Source: Acidobacteriota bacterium (GTDB lineage Bacteria > Acidobacteriota > Terriglobia > Terriglobales > Acidobacteriaceae). From it: 15,269 nt of DNA. The position numbers and the translations under genes are program-made. The stretch covers positions 1 to 15,269 of the forward strand of contig JAJXZK010000138.1 in assembly GCA_021780095.1 (NCBI GenBank). The letters are read 5' to 3'. Under the pieces are notes generated by a model, which saw only the letters and a list, made by a program, of their open reading frames with translations, ran no database searches and was not told the DNA's origin. Every line of letters starts with the position of its first letter. Positions within the stretch are counted from its first letter, which is position 1. This document shows positions 7,737-15,269 of the stretch, piece after piece.

Positions 7737-7796
7737 ATGAAGAAAGCAGCATTTCTTATCGCTTTGTCCGTTGCGATGAGACTTCATCGCGATTAG
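7737..7796 (+). pseudogene. orphan signal-peptide ORF, probable 5' remnant of an exported protein gene
   Basis: A 19-codon frame, MKKAAFLIALSVAMRLHRD then TAG, begins like a textbook Sec signal peptide: M-K-K, a hydrophobic core AAFLIALSVAM, then an abrupt charged end and stop. No mature protein follows. Its stop (7794-7796) overlaps on the opposite strand with the TAA of the DUF3300 gene (7795-7793), so the coding sequence was probably lost where the two now meet. It could instead be a chance frame or a very small membrane peptide. The Shine-Dalgarno is poor (AAGAGA about 6 nt upstream). Confidence 0.4.
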
Positions 7797-9262
7797 TGGG
7801 GTCCACCACCGTCATGGCCGCCGCCACCGGGATGTTCTCCGCCCCAACTTGGATGGCCGCCGCTCGGCTGGCCACCTTTGTTGTACTGGGGATGACCGTT
7901 CGAGTTTCCCTTATAGTTGAACTGATTCGGTCTCGGCTGCGAACCATTTCGGTTGTAGTTCTGCGCAGCATTCCCGCGGTATTGCTGGTTTCCGTGGTTT
8001 TGCTGCTGGTTGCCACGGTTTTGCTGCCGGTTGCCCTGATATTGCCGGATGCTACGGTTTTGCTGCTGGTTGCTACGGTTTTGCTGCTGGTTGCCGCGAT
8101 ACTGCTGATTGCCCCGATACTGCTGTCCGCCATGGTTCAAGTTGCCGCCGCGGTTGTAGCTGTCATTGTGGTTGTAATACGATCCTCGGCTTCCCGGATA
8201 ACCGTGGGGACTGCCCGGCCGATTGTAGCCGCGATTGTAGACGGTGCGGCTACGGGTGTAGTACCGGTCGTGTCCGTAGTAAATGGCTCGGTCATCCCAG
8301 TCAGGATGCCAGTTATGCCAGCCCCATCCCCAGTGCGACCATAATCCAATTCCAATTCCGACACCAAAGCCGATGGCGAGCCCGCTGCCGAAGTACACGC
8401 CGGGAGGGGGCCCGTAATAATAGCCCGGAAAGACGCCAATCGGAGTCCCGTACACGCCCCATGGATTGTAAACCGGGACGTACACGATCTCAGGATTCGC
8501 AGGTGCGATGATGATGTTGCCACCGTAATTGGAAACAACTTGCTGCGGCGTGTCCTGGAGCGTTCCCGCAGCCTGGGCCCGGGCGCGCATGGATTGCACC
8601 GCCGACATCACATCCTCCGGCTGGTTGTAGTAGGCGTTGCCCAGATCGGTCGTCCACTGAATGTTTCTATCCATCTGGGCTAGCACCGACGGGAAGGCCA
8701 CCAGCGCTTTGACGCTGGGATCCCAGTTTTGCTGGTTTGCGGCGGCCGCTAATTGATCTGGCGGCATATTCCCCTGCCACTGAACCCAGCGATCCGCTTC
8801 CACCACCTGGGTCGGATAGGTGGAGGCTGCCAGAACCTGCGCCACCAGCGCGTCTGGATACAGCGCGATCGGCGCGACCATTTGCCCCAGCTCTTCCGGG
8901 CTTAGGGGTTGTTCCTGGGGCACACCCTGATCAGGCGGCGGCGCACTTTGGTCCTCTGGCGGCGCACCTTGATCCTGCGGGGCGTATTGATCTTGTGAAA
9001 CATTTTGATCTGGGGGAGGAGGCGGGGGCGGCGCTCCATTGTATTGCTCCTGTTGCGAAGGAGCTGTCTGCGCAAACAACAGCGCGCCCTGCCCCATGGG
9101 AACGATGAGTACAACGAGGACCAGAGCGAAGACCTGCCGGGTCACAAACGCTACACCCCCGATGCCCTTCTTCCAGCGGGAGGGAGATAGCGGCAGCGTG
9201 CCGGTTAGACCCTGCAGGAATGTGGTCATCGGAGAAATATCGTGCTTTCTGGTGGATTTCAT
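7793..9262 (-). CDS. DUF3300 family exported protein with Q/N-rich repeat tail
   Basis: A 489-residue protein with four zones. Residues 1-65 hold a long basic N-terminus and a hydrophobic segment (about 43-64) ending at L-F-A-Q, a probable signal peptide. A Pro/Gln/Asp-rich linker covers 66-117, including seven consecutive prolines at 78-84. The DUF3300 domain lies at about 118-270, with LSPEELGQMVAPIALYPDAL, the QVLAASTYP motif, WDPSVKALVAFP and IVYVPVYNPWGVYG. A Gly/Trp-rich hydrophobic stretch at 290-320 is followed by a Tyr/Gly/Gln/Asn-rich tail with heptad repeats at 379-432. The function of DUF3300 is unknown; members are exported and envelope-associated. The start at 9262 has an AGAGAGGGA upstream, but the 40-residue n-region is long, and a downstream GTG at codon 40 would give a more normal signal peptide. 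It is the only complete gene on the minus strand here. Confidence 0.9.
   Translation of the reverse strand: MKSTRKHDISPMTTFLQGLTGTLPLSPSRWKKGIGGVAFVTRQVFALVLVVLIVPMGQGALLFAQTAPSQQEQYNGAPPPPPPPDQNVSQDQYAPQDQGAPPEDQSAPPPDQGVPQEQPLSPEELGQMVAPIALYPDALVAQVLAASTYPTQVVEADRWVQWQGNMPPDQLAAAANQQNWDPSVKALVAFPSVLAQMDRNIQWTTDLGNAYYNQPEDVMSAVQSMRARAQAAGTLQDTPQQVVSNYGGNIIIAPANPEIVYVPVYNPWGVYGTPIGVFPGYYYGPPPGVYFGSGLAIGFGVGIGIGLWSHWGWGWHNWHPDWDDRAIYYGHDRYYTRSRTVYNRGYNRPGSPHGYPGSRGSYYNHNDSYNRGGNLNHGGQQYRGNQQYRGNQQQNRSNQQQNRSIRQYQGNRQQNRGNQQQNHGNQQYRGNAAQNYNRNGSQPRPNQFNYKGNSNGHPQYNKGGQPSGGHPSWGGEHPGGGGHDGGGPH
7967..8128 (-). repeat. 21-bp tandem repeats encoding Q-N-R-x-N-Q-Q heptads
   Basis: Inside the DUF3300 gene, residues 379-432 repeat a seven-residue unit such as QQYRGNQ, QNRSNQQ, QNRGNQQ and QNHGNQQ about seven to eight times with small changes. 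On the plus strand this appears as repeated GGTTTTGCTGCTGGTTG. The repeat is expected to vary in copy number and gives a disordered, prion-like composition. Its antisense frame is the long Val/Leu-rich ORF on the plus strand, which is an artefact. Confidence 0.8.
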
Positions 9263-9338
9263 GTTCCCTCTCTAGCTGAAGGCAAACTGCCTTGCGGAAT
9301 CCATACATGGACCCGTACAGATGACGCAAAACACTCAA

Positions 9339-9352
9339 CCAGGTGACTGGTA
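9339..9352. repeat. small inverted repeat ACCAG-GTGA-CTGGT
   Basis: A 5-bp perfect stem in the divergent region between the DUF3300 and DUF3467 genes, about 77 bp upstream of the DUF3300 start. It may be a minor operator half-site pair or chance. Confidence 0.25.
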
Positions 9353-9397
9353 TGGATGGTAACCCCTGTACAGCCCGATAGTTGTTTTCAGAAAATT

Positions 9398-9413
9398 GTA
9401 TTGATTTCAATAC
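9398..9413. promoter_or_regulatory. 16-bp palindrome, candidate operator
   Basis: GTATTGATTTCAATAC is a perfect 7-bp inverted repeat around TT, in the 274-bp divergent region between the DUF3300 start (9262) and the DUF3467 start (9537). It is AT-rich in otherwise GC-rich sequence and of the size bound by a dimeric helix-turn-helix regulator. No regulator gene is in the window and no second copy was noticed. Confidence 0.35.
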
Positions 9414-9536
9414 CCCTTGCGCCCGGCTTGGCCAGAAAGAGAGGGCGGGGATTCTCCAACCGATTCTCTGTTAGCGCTGAGAATCCCTCACAGTTTGATG
9501 CAGCCTGCAACGGTGCACTCGCGATACCCTTGTTGC

Positions 9537-9857
9537 ATGAGTCAGCCAATGCATTCTTCTCCGAATATCAACATTGTTCAGGCGCAGGATTATCGGGATG
9601 GTTATGCCAACAGCGTGCAGGTACGAGCCAGCGTGTGGGACTTTATGTTGATCTTCGGTGCCGCCCGCCAGGATTCGCCCGATGAAGTGGTCCTGCGAAA
9701 TTTTCAGGGAATCTATTTAAGTCCGCAACAGGCCAAAGCGCTATGGAACCTGTTGGGACAGAACCTTGCGCAATATGAGCAGGCCTTTGGCTCCATCAAC
9801 CTGGAGCCGACGCAAGCGTTTCCGGCGGCGGGACCCGGCAACGGTCCGATACACTAA
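9537..9857 (+). CDS. DUF3467 family small protein
   Basis: A 106-residue soluble protein with the DUF3467 pattern: a YANSVQVRASVWDFMLIFG core (about residues 23-41), a middle E-V-V-L-R-N-F-Q-G-I-Y-L-S-P segment, and a helical QQAKALWNLLGQNLAQYEQAFG region typical of the family's C-terminus. Family members are about 100 residues long and have no known function. No signal peptide or membrane segment is visible. The frame opens much earlier (9417), but similarity begins just before the N-I-N-I-V stretch. ATG 9537 and ATG 9549 are the realistic starts, neither with a clear Shine-Dalgarno, and I take the first. It is the first gene of a five-gene co-directional run and lies 72 nt before the glycosyltransferase start. 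Confidence 0.85.
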   Translation: MSQPMHSSPNINIVQAQDYRDGYANSVQVRASVWDFMLIFGAARQDSPDEVVLRNFQGIYLSPQQAKALWNLLGQNLAQYEQAFGSINLEPTQAFPAAGPGNGPIH

Positions 9858-9929
9858 ACCCGGATTGGTGCGAGTCAGCTACTGGAAGGTTCCCCCGATG
9901 TACCCTTTCGATTTGTCAGGAGCGATGAT

Positions 9930-11624
9930 TTGCCGGCCTCGAATCCGCCATTGAAATCCGCGCGTGTCGCACGGCCGCATTCGCTGCTGCAACAATTTCT
10001 GCTGCGGGAACATCGCGATGAGCCTGTTGCGAATTGGATGATTTTTCCTGTCATCTACGCTTTCGTCTTGCTGACTCATTTGCCGCTGCTGCGGCTGCCC
10101 TATTTCTGGGATGAGGCGGGCTACTACATTCCTGCGGCATATGATTTTTTTCGCGCCGGTTCGCTGATTCCATATTCGACGCTGACCAACGCCCATCCGC
10201 CACTGCCGGCAATCTATTTGGCCACCTGGTGGAAGGTCTCCGGTTTTACCCCCGTGGTGACGCGCCTGGCGACATGCCTGGTGGCTGCGTTCGCGTTGAC
10301 GGCGGTTTTTGCGCTGGTGCGCCGCTTGATGAATACCACAGTGGCTGTTGCAACCACCTTGCTGACCGCGCTCTATCCCGTGTGGTTTACGCAGAGCACG
10401 CTGGCGCAGGCGGACATCTATGCCGCCGCTGGCACCATGTGGGCGCTGGTCTACGCATTGGACGAGTTGCCTTCCGCTCGGCGTGGTTGGATCGCGGCGC
10501 TTTGTTTCTCGCTGGCCGCCTTGTCGAAAGAAACCGCCATTGTGATGCCGCTGACCCTGGCTGCGTGGCATGGGTGGGAGACACGCCGCAAGCCTGCACA
10601 ATCCCGTGGACATTGGCGCGCCGCGATGCAGTTTACCTTGCCCGCACTGCCGTTGTGCGGTTGGTATGCCTACCACTTTCATAAGACCGGGTATATCTTC
10701 GGTAATCCGCAGTATGTGCGTTACAACGCCGTGCTGACCCTGCACTTGGTCCGCTTTTTTCTGGCGCTGGGGCAGCGGCTGATGCAAGTCACCATCTACA
10801 TGAATCTTTTCGTGCCCATCTTATGTATGGTGGCTGCGATGTTTTTGCCGGCGCTCCGCCGGGCCGATGGCAGCAAGCGTCCGCGAGTTTCCTGGAATGT
10901 GCAGGCGCAGATCGGATTGCTGCTGCTGGTCAACCTGCTATTTTTTTCAATCGCCGGGGGCGCCGTGTTGGCGCGCTATTTGCTGCCACTGTATCCGCTG
11001 ATTTTGCTTCTCTGCGTTTCCACGTGGAGGCGGCGCGTAGAGCAGTGGCCGTGGATTGTCGCGCTGAGTACCGTTGCGTTTCTCGCCGGGTTGTTCGTCA
11101 ATCCTCCTTACCGATTTACGCCGGAAGATAACCTGACCTATCGCAGTCTGATCATTATGCAGCAGCAGGCGATTGTTCAGGTGATTCATCGCGCCCCGGG
11201 TGGCACCGTTCTGACGGCGTGGCCCGCGACCGATGAGTTGCGCAGGCCCGAGCTGGGATATGTTCGTAAGCCGGTGCATGTGGTGGCGATCGATAATTTT
11301 TCGTTGCCCCAGATCGAAACCGCCTCGCAATTGCACAATTACGATGCAGCCTTGGTGTTTGCCACGAAGTATGAGCTGCCGAACTCACTCCGATGGACCC
11401 ATTTTGGCGATGAACAGTGGAATAAGGAATACTTTGGCTACCATTACGATCTGCCCCCTACACTGATTGCGAAATTGCTGCACGGAGATGTAATTTGGCT
11501 GGCAAAGACGCGAGGATTGTGGACTGCCGTGCTGCTGTTCAATCGACCGCAACGAGTCAGCGTCCCTGCGACGGTCGCGCCACTCAAGACCTGGGCCGCG
11601 AGCCGCACGTCGCGCAACCCTTGA
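9930..11624 (+). CDS. GT-C fold membrane glycosyltransferase (PMT/ArnT-like, GT39/GT83 type)
   Basis: A 564-residue polytopic membrane protein. The first membrane helix (about 37-54) is followed by FWDEAGYYIP, whose Asp61-Glu62 pair is the catalytic/metal-binding motif of the first periplasmic loop in protein O-mannosyltransferases and ArnT. The second conserved block NAHPPLPAIYLATWW follows near 87. About ten hydrophobic helices extend to roughly residue 395, and a soluble periplasmic C-terminal domain covers about 400-564. Such enzymes transfer a sugar from a polyprenyl-phosphate donor to a lipid, protein or glycan on the outer face of the inner membrane; donor and acceptor are unknown. The start is a TTG at 9930, supported by AGGAG 7 nt upstream; the next in-frame ATG (codon 37) would cut into the first helix. 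The next gene starts 24 nt after the stop. Confidence 0.88.
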   Translation: MPASNPPLKSARVARPHSLLQQFLLREHRDEPVANWMIFPVIYAFVLLTHLPLLRLPYFWDEAGYYIPAAYDFFRAGSLIPYSTLTNAHPPLPAIYLATWWKVSGFTPVVTRLATCLVAAFALTAVFALVRRLMNTTVAVATTLLTALYPVWFTQSTLAQADIYAAAGTMWALVYALDELPSARRGWIAALCFSLAALSKETAIVMPLTLAAWHGWETRRKPAQSRGHWRAAMQFTLPALPLCGWYAYHFHKTGYIFGNPQYVRYNAVLTLHLVRFFLALGQRLMQVTIYMNLFVPILCMVAAMFLPALRRADGSKRPRVSWNVQAQIGLLLLVNLLFFSIAGGAVLARYLLPLYPLILLLCVSTWRRRVEQWPWIVALSTVAFLAGLFVNPPYRFTPEDNLTYRSLIIMQQQAIVQVIHRAPGGTVLTAWPATDELRRPELGYVRKPVHVVAIDNFSLPQIETASQLHNYDAALVFATKYELPNSLRWTHFGDEQWNKEYFGYHYDLPPTLIAKLLHGDVIWLAKTRGLWTAVLLFNRPQRVSVPATVAPLKTWAASRTSRNP

Positions 11625-11648
11625 AGTCCGGAGTTTCCCGCTGAATGT

Positions 11649-13472
11649 ATGCTGAACTCTAGTATCACGAGTGTCGTGAAGAAAACCGGAACGATGATTG
11701 TTCTTCCAATGTGGCGGGGATTGATTGTTTGCGTGCTGGTCGCGCTGGCGGGGTTGCCCTCGCTGGCGCAATCCGAAGCGGCCAACGAAAGCGACTGGGA
11801 CGGGCACGTGGTATGGGTGCTTCCATTTGAAAATAATTCCTCGCAGCCGGGCCTGGACTGGATTGGAGCTTCCTTCCCGGACATTCTGAATTCGCGTCTG
11901 AGTTCCGCCGGTTTTCTGACCCTCCGCCGCGAAGATCGCCGCTACGCTATGCAGCACCTTGGGTTGCCTGCGGATTTTCATCCAACCCAGGCGACAGCCT
12001 ATCGCATTGCGCAAACACTCGATGCGGATTATGTGGTCTTCGGAAATTACACGGTCGCGAACGGGCGTATTCAAGCGTCGGCGCGGATTCTGGATATGCA
12101 CGGGCCCAGCATGGGCACTACGCTGCAACAGGAAGGCAACCTGGATCAGCTGATCAACATTGAAGACGAACTGGCCTGGAAGACGGCCATGCAGATTGAT
12201 CCCAAACTGAATTTGGAGGAGCAGACGTTTCTCGCAGCCAGTCGCAATCTTCGCCTGGATGCTTTCGAAAATTACATTCGCGGATTGGTAGAGCCGGGGA
12301 TTGAAGAGCGTATCGGGCATTTGACAAAAGCGGTGCAGCTGAGTCCGGGCTATGTTCAGGCATGGTTTGCGCTCGGCCTTGCGTACTTTGACAACCAGCA
12401 GTATGACCAGGCGCAGCCCGCGTTCGCCAAGGTGCCGAAGGGAGGGCGTCTGTCGTTGGAGGCCATGTTCTACTCCGGCCTCAGCGATCTGTACACGGGG
12501 AACTATGCCAGCGCGCAGACTTCGTTCGCCTCAATCGCTTCTGTGCTGCCCCTGCCGGAGGTGTTGAACAACGAGGGCATTGCGTTCAATCGGCGCGGAC
12601 AGAACGGCACCGCCTTTTTCAAACGCGTGGTCGAGATGGATCCGCAAACAGCGGATTACTGGTTCAACCTGGCAGTCTCTGAGCGCCGACAAAGGAACTA
12701 TGCGGCCGCGCTGAATGCGGTGGCGCGCTGCCTGACCCTCCACCCGCAAGATGAAGAAGCGCAGAACCTGCGCAAGAACCTGACGATGCTCAAGAGTGGC
12801 CAGCTCACGGACACTCCTGCAAAGCCTGCAGCCGCGAAGATCAATATCAAAACCGCGGATCAGGCCGCGTCGGACGCAGTCGACGATCAAGCGAACTCGG
12901 ATGAGGTCGCAAAAGATAAGCCGGATGCGCAGAACACGCAGAGCGGCTCTGGTGCCACCGCTGCGCCGGCAGGCTCAGACGCGACCAGCCCAGACTACGA
13001 GCCGCTGGAACGCATCGCGCGCACCTACGACGAAAGCTCATTGCGACAGGGTGCATTTGCATTGGAGCAAATGAATGCGATGAAGCTGCGCTCTATGCCG
13101 CCCGCCGGACGCGCGCAGCGATTGTGCCAGCAGGGAAGAACCTACGTGAATGACGGTTTGCTGCTGGAGGCAGAACGTCAGTTTCAGCTGGCTCTGGCCG
13201 CAGATCCCAACAGCGCAGCGGCCTATGCTGGTTTGGCGGAAGTGCACGAATACGCGGGCAGCATAGCAATCGCGCACCAGGAAGCGACCAAGTCTCTCCG
13301 ACTGAAACCCAACGCCGCTGCCTACATGGTGCTGGCGCGCATTGCGTTAAGCCAGCATGCGTTGCCTGATGCGCGCAACAATATCGATAGTGCTCTGCGG
13401 CTTGAACCGAACAATACTGCGGCCCAGGGAATCCTGCAGGCGATTCAGGCGCAGCAAGATCAAACGAAGTAG
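11649..13472 (+). CDS. exported TolB/FlgO-like N-terminal domain plus TPR protein
   Basis: A 607-residue protein. A signal peptide lies at about 20-41 (LIVCVLVALAG ... SLAQ). Residues 53-185 look like the nucleoside-independent TolB-N/FlgO/CsgG-like domain often found before TPRs: VVWVLPFENNSS, WIGASFPDILNSRL, AQTLDADYVVFGNY and ASARILDM. TPR units follow at about 222-265, 270-300 and 333-372. A low-complexity Ala/Asp/Lys linker spans 388-450, and a second TPR block 484-600 includes EAERQFQLALAADPNSAAAY. It is likely periplasmic, a scaffold or regulator rather than an enzyme. ATG 11694 (codon 16, GGAACG just upstream) would give a more compact signal peptide of a 592-residue protein and is an equally good start. 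Its partner is unknown; its position between the glycosyltransferase and NfeD genes suggests an envelope role. Confidence 0.85.
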   Translation: MLNSSITSVVKKTGTMIVLPMWRGLIVCVLVALAGLPSLAQSEAANESDWDGHVVWVLPFENNSSQPGLDWIGASFPDILNSRLSSAGFLTLRREDRRYAMQHLGLPADFHPTQATAYRIAQTLDADYVVFGNYTVANGRIQASARILDMHGPSMGTTLQQEGNLDQLINIEDELAWKTAMQIDPKLNLEEQTFLAASRNLRLDAFENYIRGLVEPGIEERIGHLTKAVQLSPGYVQAWFALGLAYFDNQQYDQAQPAFAKVPKGGRLSLEAMFYSGLSDLYTGNYASAQTSFASIASVLPLPEVLNNEGIAFNRRGQNGTAFFKRVVEMDPQTADYWFNLAVSERRQRNYAAALNAVARCLTLHPQDEEAQNLRKNLTMLKSGQLTDTPAKPAAAKINIKTADQAASDAVDDQANSDEVAKDKPDAQNTQSGSGATAAPAGSDATSPDYEPLERIARTYDESSLRQGAFALEQMNAMKLRSMPPAGRAQRLCQQGRTYVNDGLLLEAERQFQLALAADPNSAAAYAGLAEVHEYAGSIAIAHQEATKSLRLKPNAAAYMVLARIALSQHALPDARNNIDSALRLEPNNTAAQGILQAIQAQQDQTK

Positions 13473-13492
13473 TGTGTGGGAGCGTGATCGAC

Positions 13493-14842
13493 ATGCACAC
13501 AGCACGAAAATCTCTATCCAATTTCCTTCGCTGGGCGCGGTTCGGATGCGTCTCTCCAGTCAAATTCCTGGTCTTCGCTTGTCTTGTTTTCAAGCTAACG
13601 GCGAATGCGGCGGAGTCGCGGCCAGTGGTGGTCGAATTGCTGCTGCATGATACGGTGCAACCGATCAGTGCCGCCTATTTGAAGCGCGGATTGCGCCATG
13701 CCGTGGACATTCATGCGCAGGCAGTGTTAGTCGAACTAGGCACTCCGGGCGGGCTGCTTACCTCAACTCGCGTCATGGTCACCGCGATCGAGCAATCTGA
13801 AGTTCCGGTCATCGTGTATGTTGCTCCTTCGGGCAGCCGCGCCGCTTCTGCAGGATTTTTCATCCTGGAATCTGCCGATGTTGCGGCCATGGCTCCCGGT
13901 ACCAACACAGGAGCCTCGCATCCGATTCTGGAAGGCCAGAAAATGGATCCGATTCTGAAACAGAAGATCGAAAACGATGCCATGGCCTTCCTCCGCTCGT
14001 ACGTTTCGCGCAGAGGCCGCAATGTGCAGGCGGCTCAGGATGCGGTACTGAATTCCAAATCGTATACCGATCAGGAATCGCTCAACCTGAAGTTGATTGA
14101 TGTCATCTCGCCGGACATTCCCTCGCTGCTGAACCATTTAAATGGCACTACGGTCACACGCTTCAACGGCGCCAAGCAGGTGTTGCACACCCAGGATGCG
14201 AATGTCGAGGTGATGCCGCCAAGCACGAGAGAACGGATTCTCAGCGCGCTGACCGACCCAAATCTGGCGGTGCTGCTGCTGATTCTCGGCGGTCTGCTGA
14301 TCTATCTGGAATTCAATGCGCCGGGCACGATCGTTCCTGGCGCGCTGGGAACTCTGCTCGTGTTGATTTCTCTCTTCGCCCTGAATCTGCTGCCGCTAGA
14401 GTACACGGCGGTTGGATTTCTCATCGGCGCGCTCGTCCTGTTCGTGCTCGACATAAAATTTACAACGCACGGAATTCTCGGACTGGCTGCGATCGGTTGC
14501 CTTGTGTTCGGCCTGCTGACGCTGGTGAATGGCCCCATCCCCGAGATGCGCGTGCGGCTAGGAACAGCTCTCGGTGCGGGCATTGGATTCGGCTTGATTA
14601 CGATTTTTCTCACCACCATCGCGGTGCGTGCTCGTCGGTATAAAGTTCAGACGGGTGGAGAGGCGCTTCTAGGCACGGTCGCGGTGGCGCAAACCGCGTT
14701 AGATCCGAACGGACAGGTGCTGGTGCGCGGGGAACTTTGGCAAGCGCATTCCCGCGATGTGATCGCCGCCGGCGAACCTGTTCTCATCCGCGACCGCAAC
14801 GGACTTCTGCTGGAAGTTGAACGTGACCTCCGAGGTTCCTGA
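13493..14842 (+). CDS. NfeD family membrane-bound serine protease (full-length, ClpP-like plus NfeD domain)
   Basis: A 449-residue protein of the long NfeD class. A signal/anchor segment lies at 23-40. A ClpP/crotonase-like serine protease domain covers about 44-205, with VELGTPGGLLTSTR and the nucleophile in S-R-A-A-S-A-G (Ser119). Lys158 (in Q-K-I-E-N-D, 39 residues later) is the probable dyad lysine by analogy with archaeal PH1510-N; Lys156 is the alternative. Helices at about 244-375 are followed by a C-terminal OB-fold NfeD domain (about 385-445). Family members cleave hydrophobic C-terminal segments of stomatin-like proteins, and such a slipin gene follows 80 nt downstream. ATG 13493 has GGGAG 10 nt upstream. 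A GTG at 13472 overlaps the preceding stop as TAGTG and would add seven residues by translational coupling. Confidence 0.92.
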   Translation: MHTARKSLSNFLRWARFGCVSPVKFLVFACLVFKLTANAAESRPVVVELLLHDTVQPISAAYLKRGLRHAVDIHAQAVLVELGTPGGLLTSTRVMVTAIEQSEVPVIVYVAPSGSRAASAGFFILESADVAAMAPGTNTGASHPILEGQKMDPILKQKIENDAMAFLRSYVSRRGRNVQAAQDAVLNSKSYTDQESLNLKLIDVISPDIPSLLNHLNGTTVTRFNGAKQVLHTQDANVEVMPPSTRERILSALTDPNLAVLLLILGGLLIYLEFNAPGTIVPGALGTLLVLISLFALNLLPLEYTAVGFLIGALVLFVLDIKFTTHGILGLAAIGCLVFGLLTLVNGPIPEMRVRLGTALGAGIGFGLITIFLTTIAVRARRYKVQTGGEALLGTVAVAQTALDPNGQVLVRGELWQAHSRDVIAAGEPVLIRDRNGLLLEVERDLRGS

Positions 14843-14922
14843 ATTCCGTTTCGCGCCCGTTTGGCGCGCCGTCCATGCTATACAACCTAAGGCGAGTGTT
14901 CCATGCTCGGGGAGAGTTGAAC

Positions 14923-15269
14923 ATGCCATCCACAGCAGTTTTGGTCGTCATTGTTATTGTGGCTTTCTACATTTTCAGTTCCATAAAGATCTTGAAAGAG
15001 TATGAGCGTGGCGTGATCTTCCGCCTCGGCCGTCTGCTTAGTTCTCCGAAAGGTCCTGGAATCGCGCTAGTATTTCGCCCGTTCGATCAGATTGTTCGCA
15101 TCTCCCTTCGCCAGGAAGCGATGGAAGTTCCCGCGCAGGACATTATCACCCGCGATAACGTCACGCTGAAAGTGAATGCTGTCATAACGCTCCGCGTCAT
15201 CGATGCCGCCAAGGCGGTGGTGGAGGTTTCGAATTACGTATATCAGACGTCGCAGTTTGCACAGACCAC
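14923..15269 (+). CDS. slipin/stomatin-like SPFH domain protein (partial, C-terminus outside window)
   Basis: The first 115 codons of an open frame that runs off the right edge, starting at an ATG with GGGGAG 8 nt upstream. Residues 4-21 are an N-terminal membrane hairpin or helix. The SPFH domain starts at about 25 (YERGVIFRLGRLL), then GPGIALVFRPFDQIVRISLR, VPAQDIITRDNVTLKVNAV and AVVEVSNYVYQTSQFAQTT. These are the hallmarks of slipins, the prokaryotic stomatin relatives that oligomerise in the inner membrane and organise microdomains. Slipin genes commonly sit beside long NfeD genes, and the NfeD protease cuts the slipin C-terminus, which is not in the window. It is the last visible member of the five-gene run. 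Confidence 0.95.
   Translation, partial: MPSTAVLVVIVIVAFYIFSSIKILKEYERGVIFRLGRLLSSPKGPGIALVFRPFDQIVRISLRQEAMEVPAQDIITRDNVTLKVNAVITLRVIDAAKAVVEVSNYVYQTSQFAQT

Noticed and set aside
7571..8344. Long Val/Leu-rich plus-strand ORF of 257 codons resembling a membrane protein
   Set aside because: It is the antisense of the Gln/Asn/Gly-rich repeat tail of DUF3300; CAG/AAC codons read backwards give Leu/Val. It has no charged loops or family features.
9879..10787. 302-codon minus-strand ORF opposite the glycosyltransferase
   Set aside because: Gln/Arg-rich translation without motifs; the plus frame has the catalytic D-E motif and membrane helices.
1..15269. Search for CRISPR arrays, IS ends, rRNA and riboswitches
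   Set aside because: No regularly spaced direct repeats other than the in-gene heptad repeats were seen, and no transposase, rRNA or known riboswitch core was recognised by eye.

Overview
The window reads as accessory-flavoured chromosome from an acidobacterium, probably of the Terriglobia/Acidobacteriaceae type. This is inferred from the gene families: an Oar-like TonB-dependent receptor of about 1170 residues with the LPLNGRDF plug motif and an RQIQF C-terminus, a DUF3300 protein, a DUF3467 protein, and an NfeD protease next to a slipin. No marker gene fixes the taxonomy.

Layout. At 1-370 (minus) lies the N-terminal part of a c-type cytochrome that runs off the left edge. It is divergent from a cytoplasmic YceI-family lipid-binding protein (718-1248, plus). 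From 1267 to 3470 there is decayed mobile DNA around an intact Gfo/Idh/MocA oxidoreductase (1744-2754). On its left is the C-terminal end of a MobF/TrwC-type conjugative relaxase (minus, no start, homology breaks off near 1566). On its right is the C-terminal end of a tyrosine recombinase (plus, two frame changes) that stops 9 nt before a complete tRNA-Leu(UAG) gene (3480-3564). An orphan outer-membrane TonB receptor follows (3760-7272), then a 520-bp spacer with one strong hairpin and a 19-codon orphan signal-peptide ORF. Next is a secreted DUF3300 protein on the minus strand with a Q/N-rich heptad-repeat tail.

From 9537 to the right edge five genes run in the same direction with short gaps (72, 24, 20 and 80 nt): DUF3467 protein, GT-C membrane glycosyltransferase, a periplasmic TolB/FlgO-like plus TPR protein, a full-length NfeD membrane serine protease, and a slipin cut by the window end. 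They probably form an operon. The NfeD-slipin pair is a known membrane-quality-control/microdomain module. The envelope function of the glycosyltransferase and TPR protein beside it is inferred.

I do not see a clearly new defence or metabolic system here. The most informative unexpected items are the two unannotated mobile-element relics bracketing a surviving oxidoreductase, the orphan leader ORF at 7737, and the composition of the five-gene operon.
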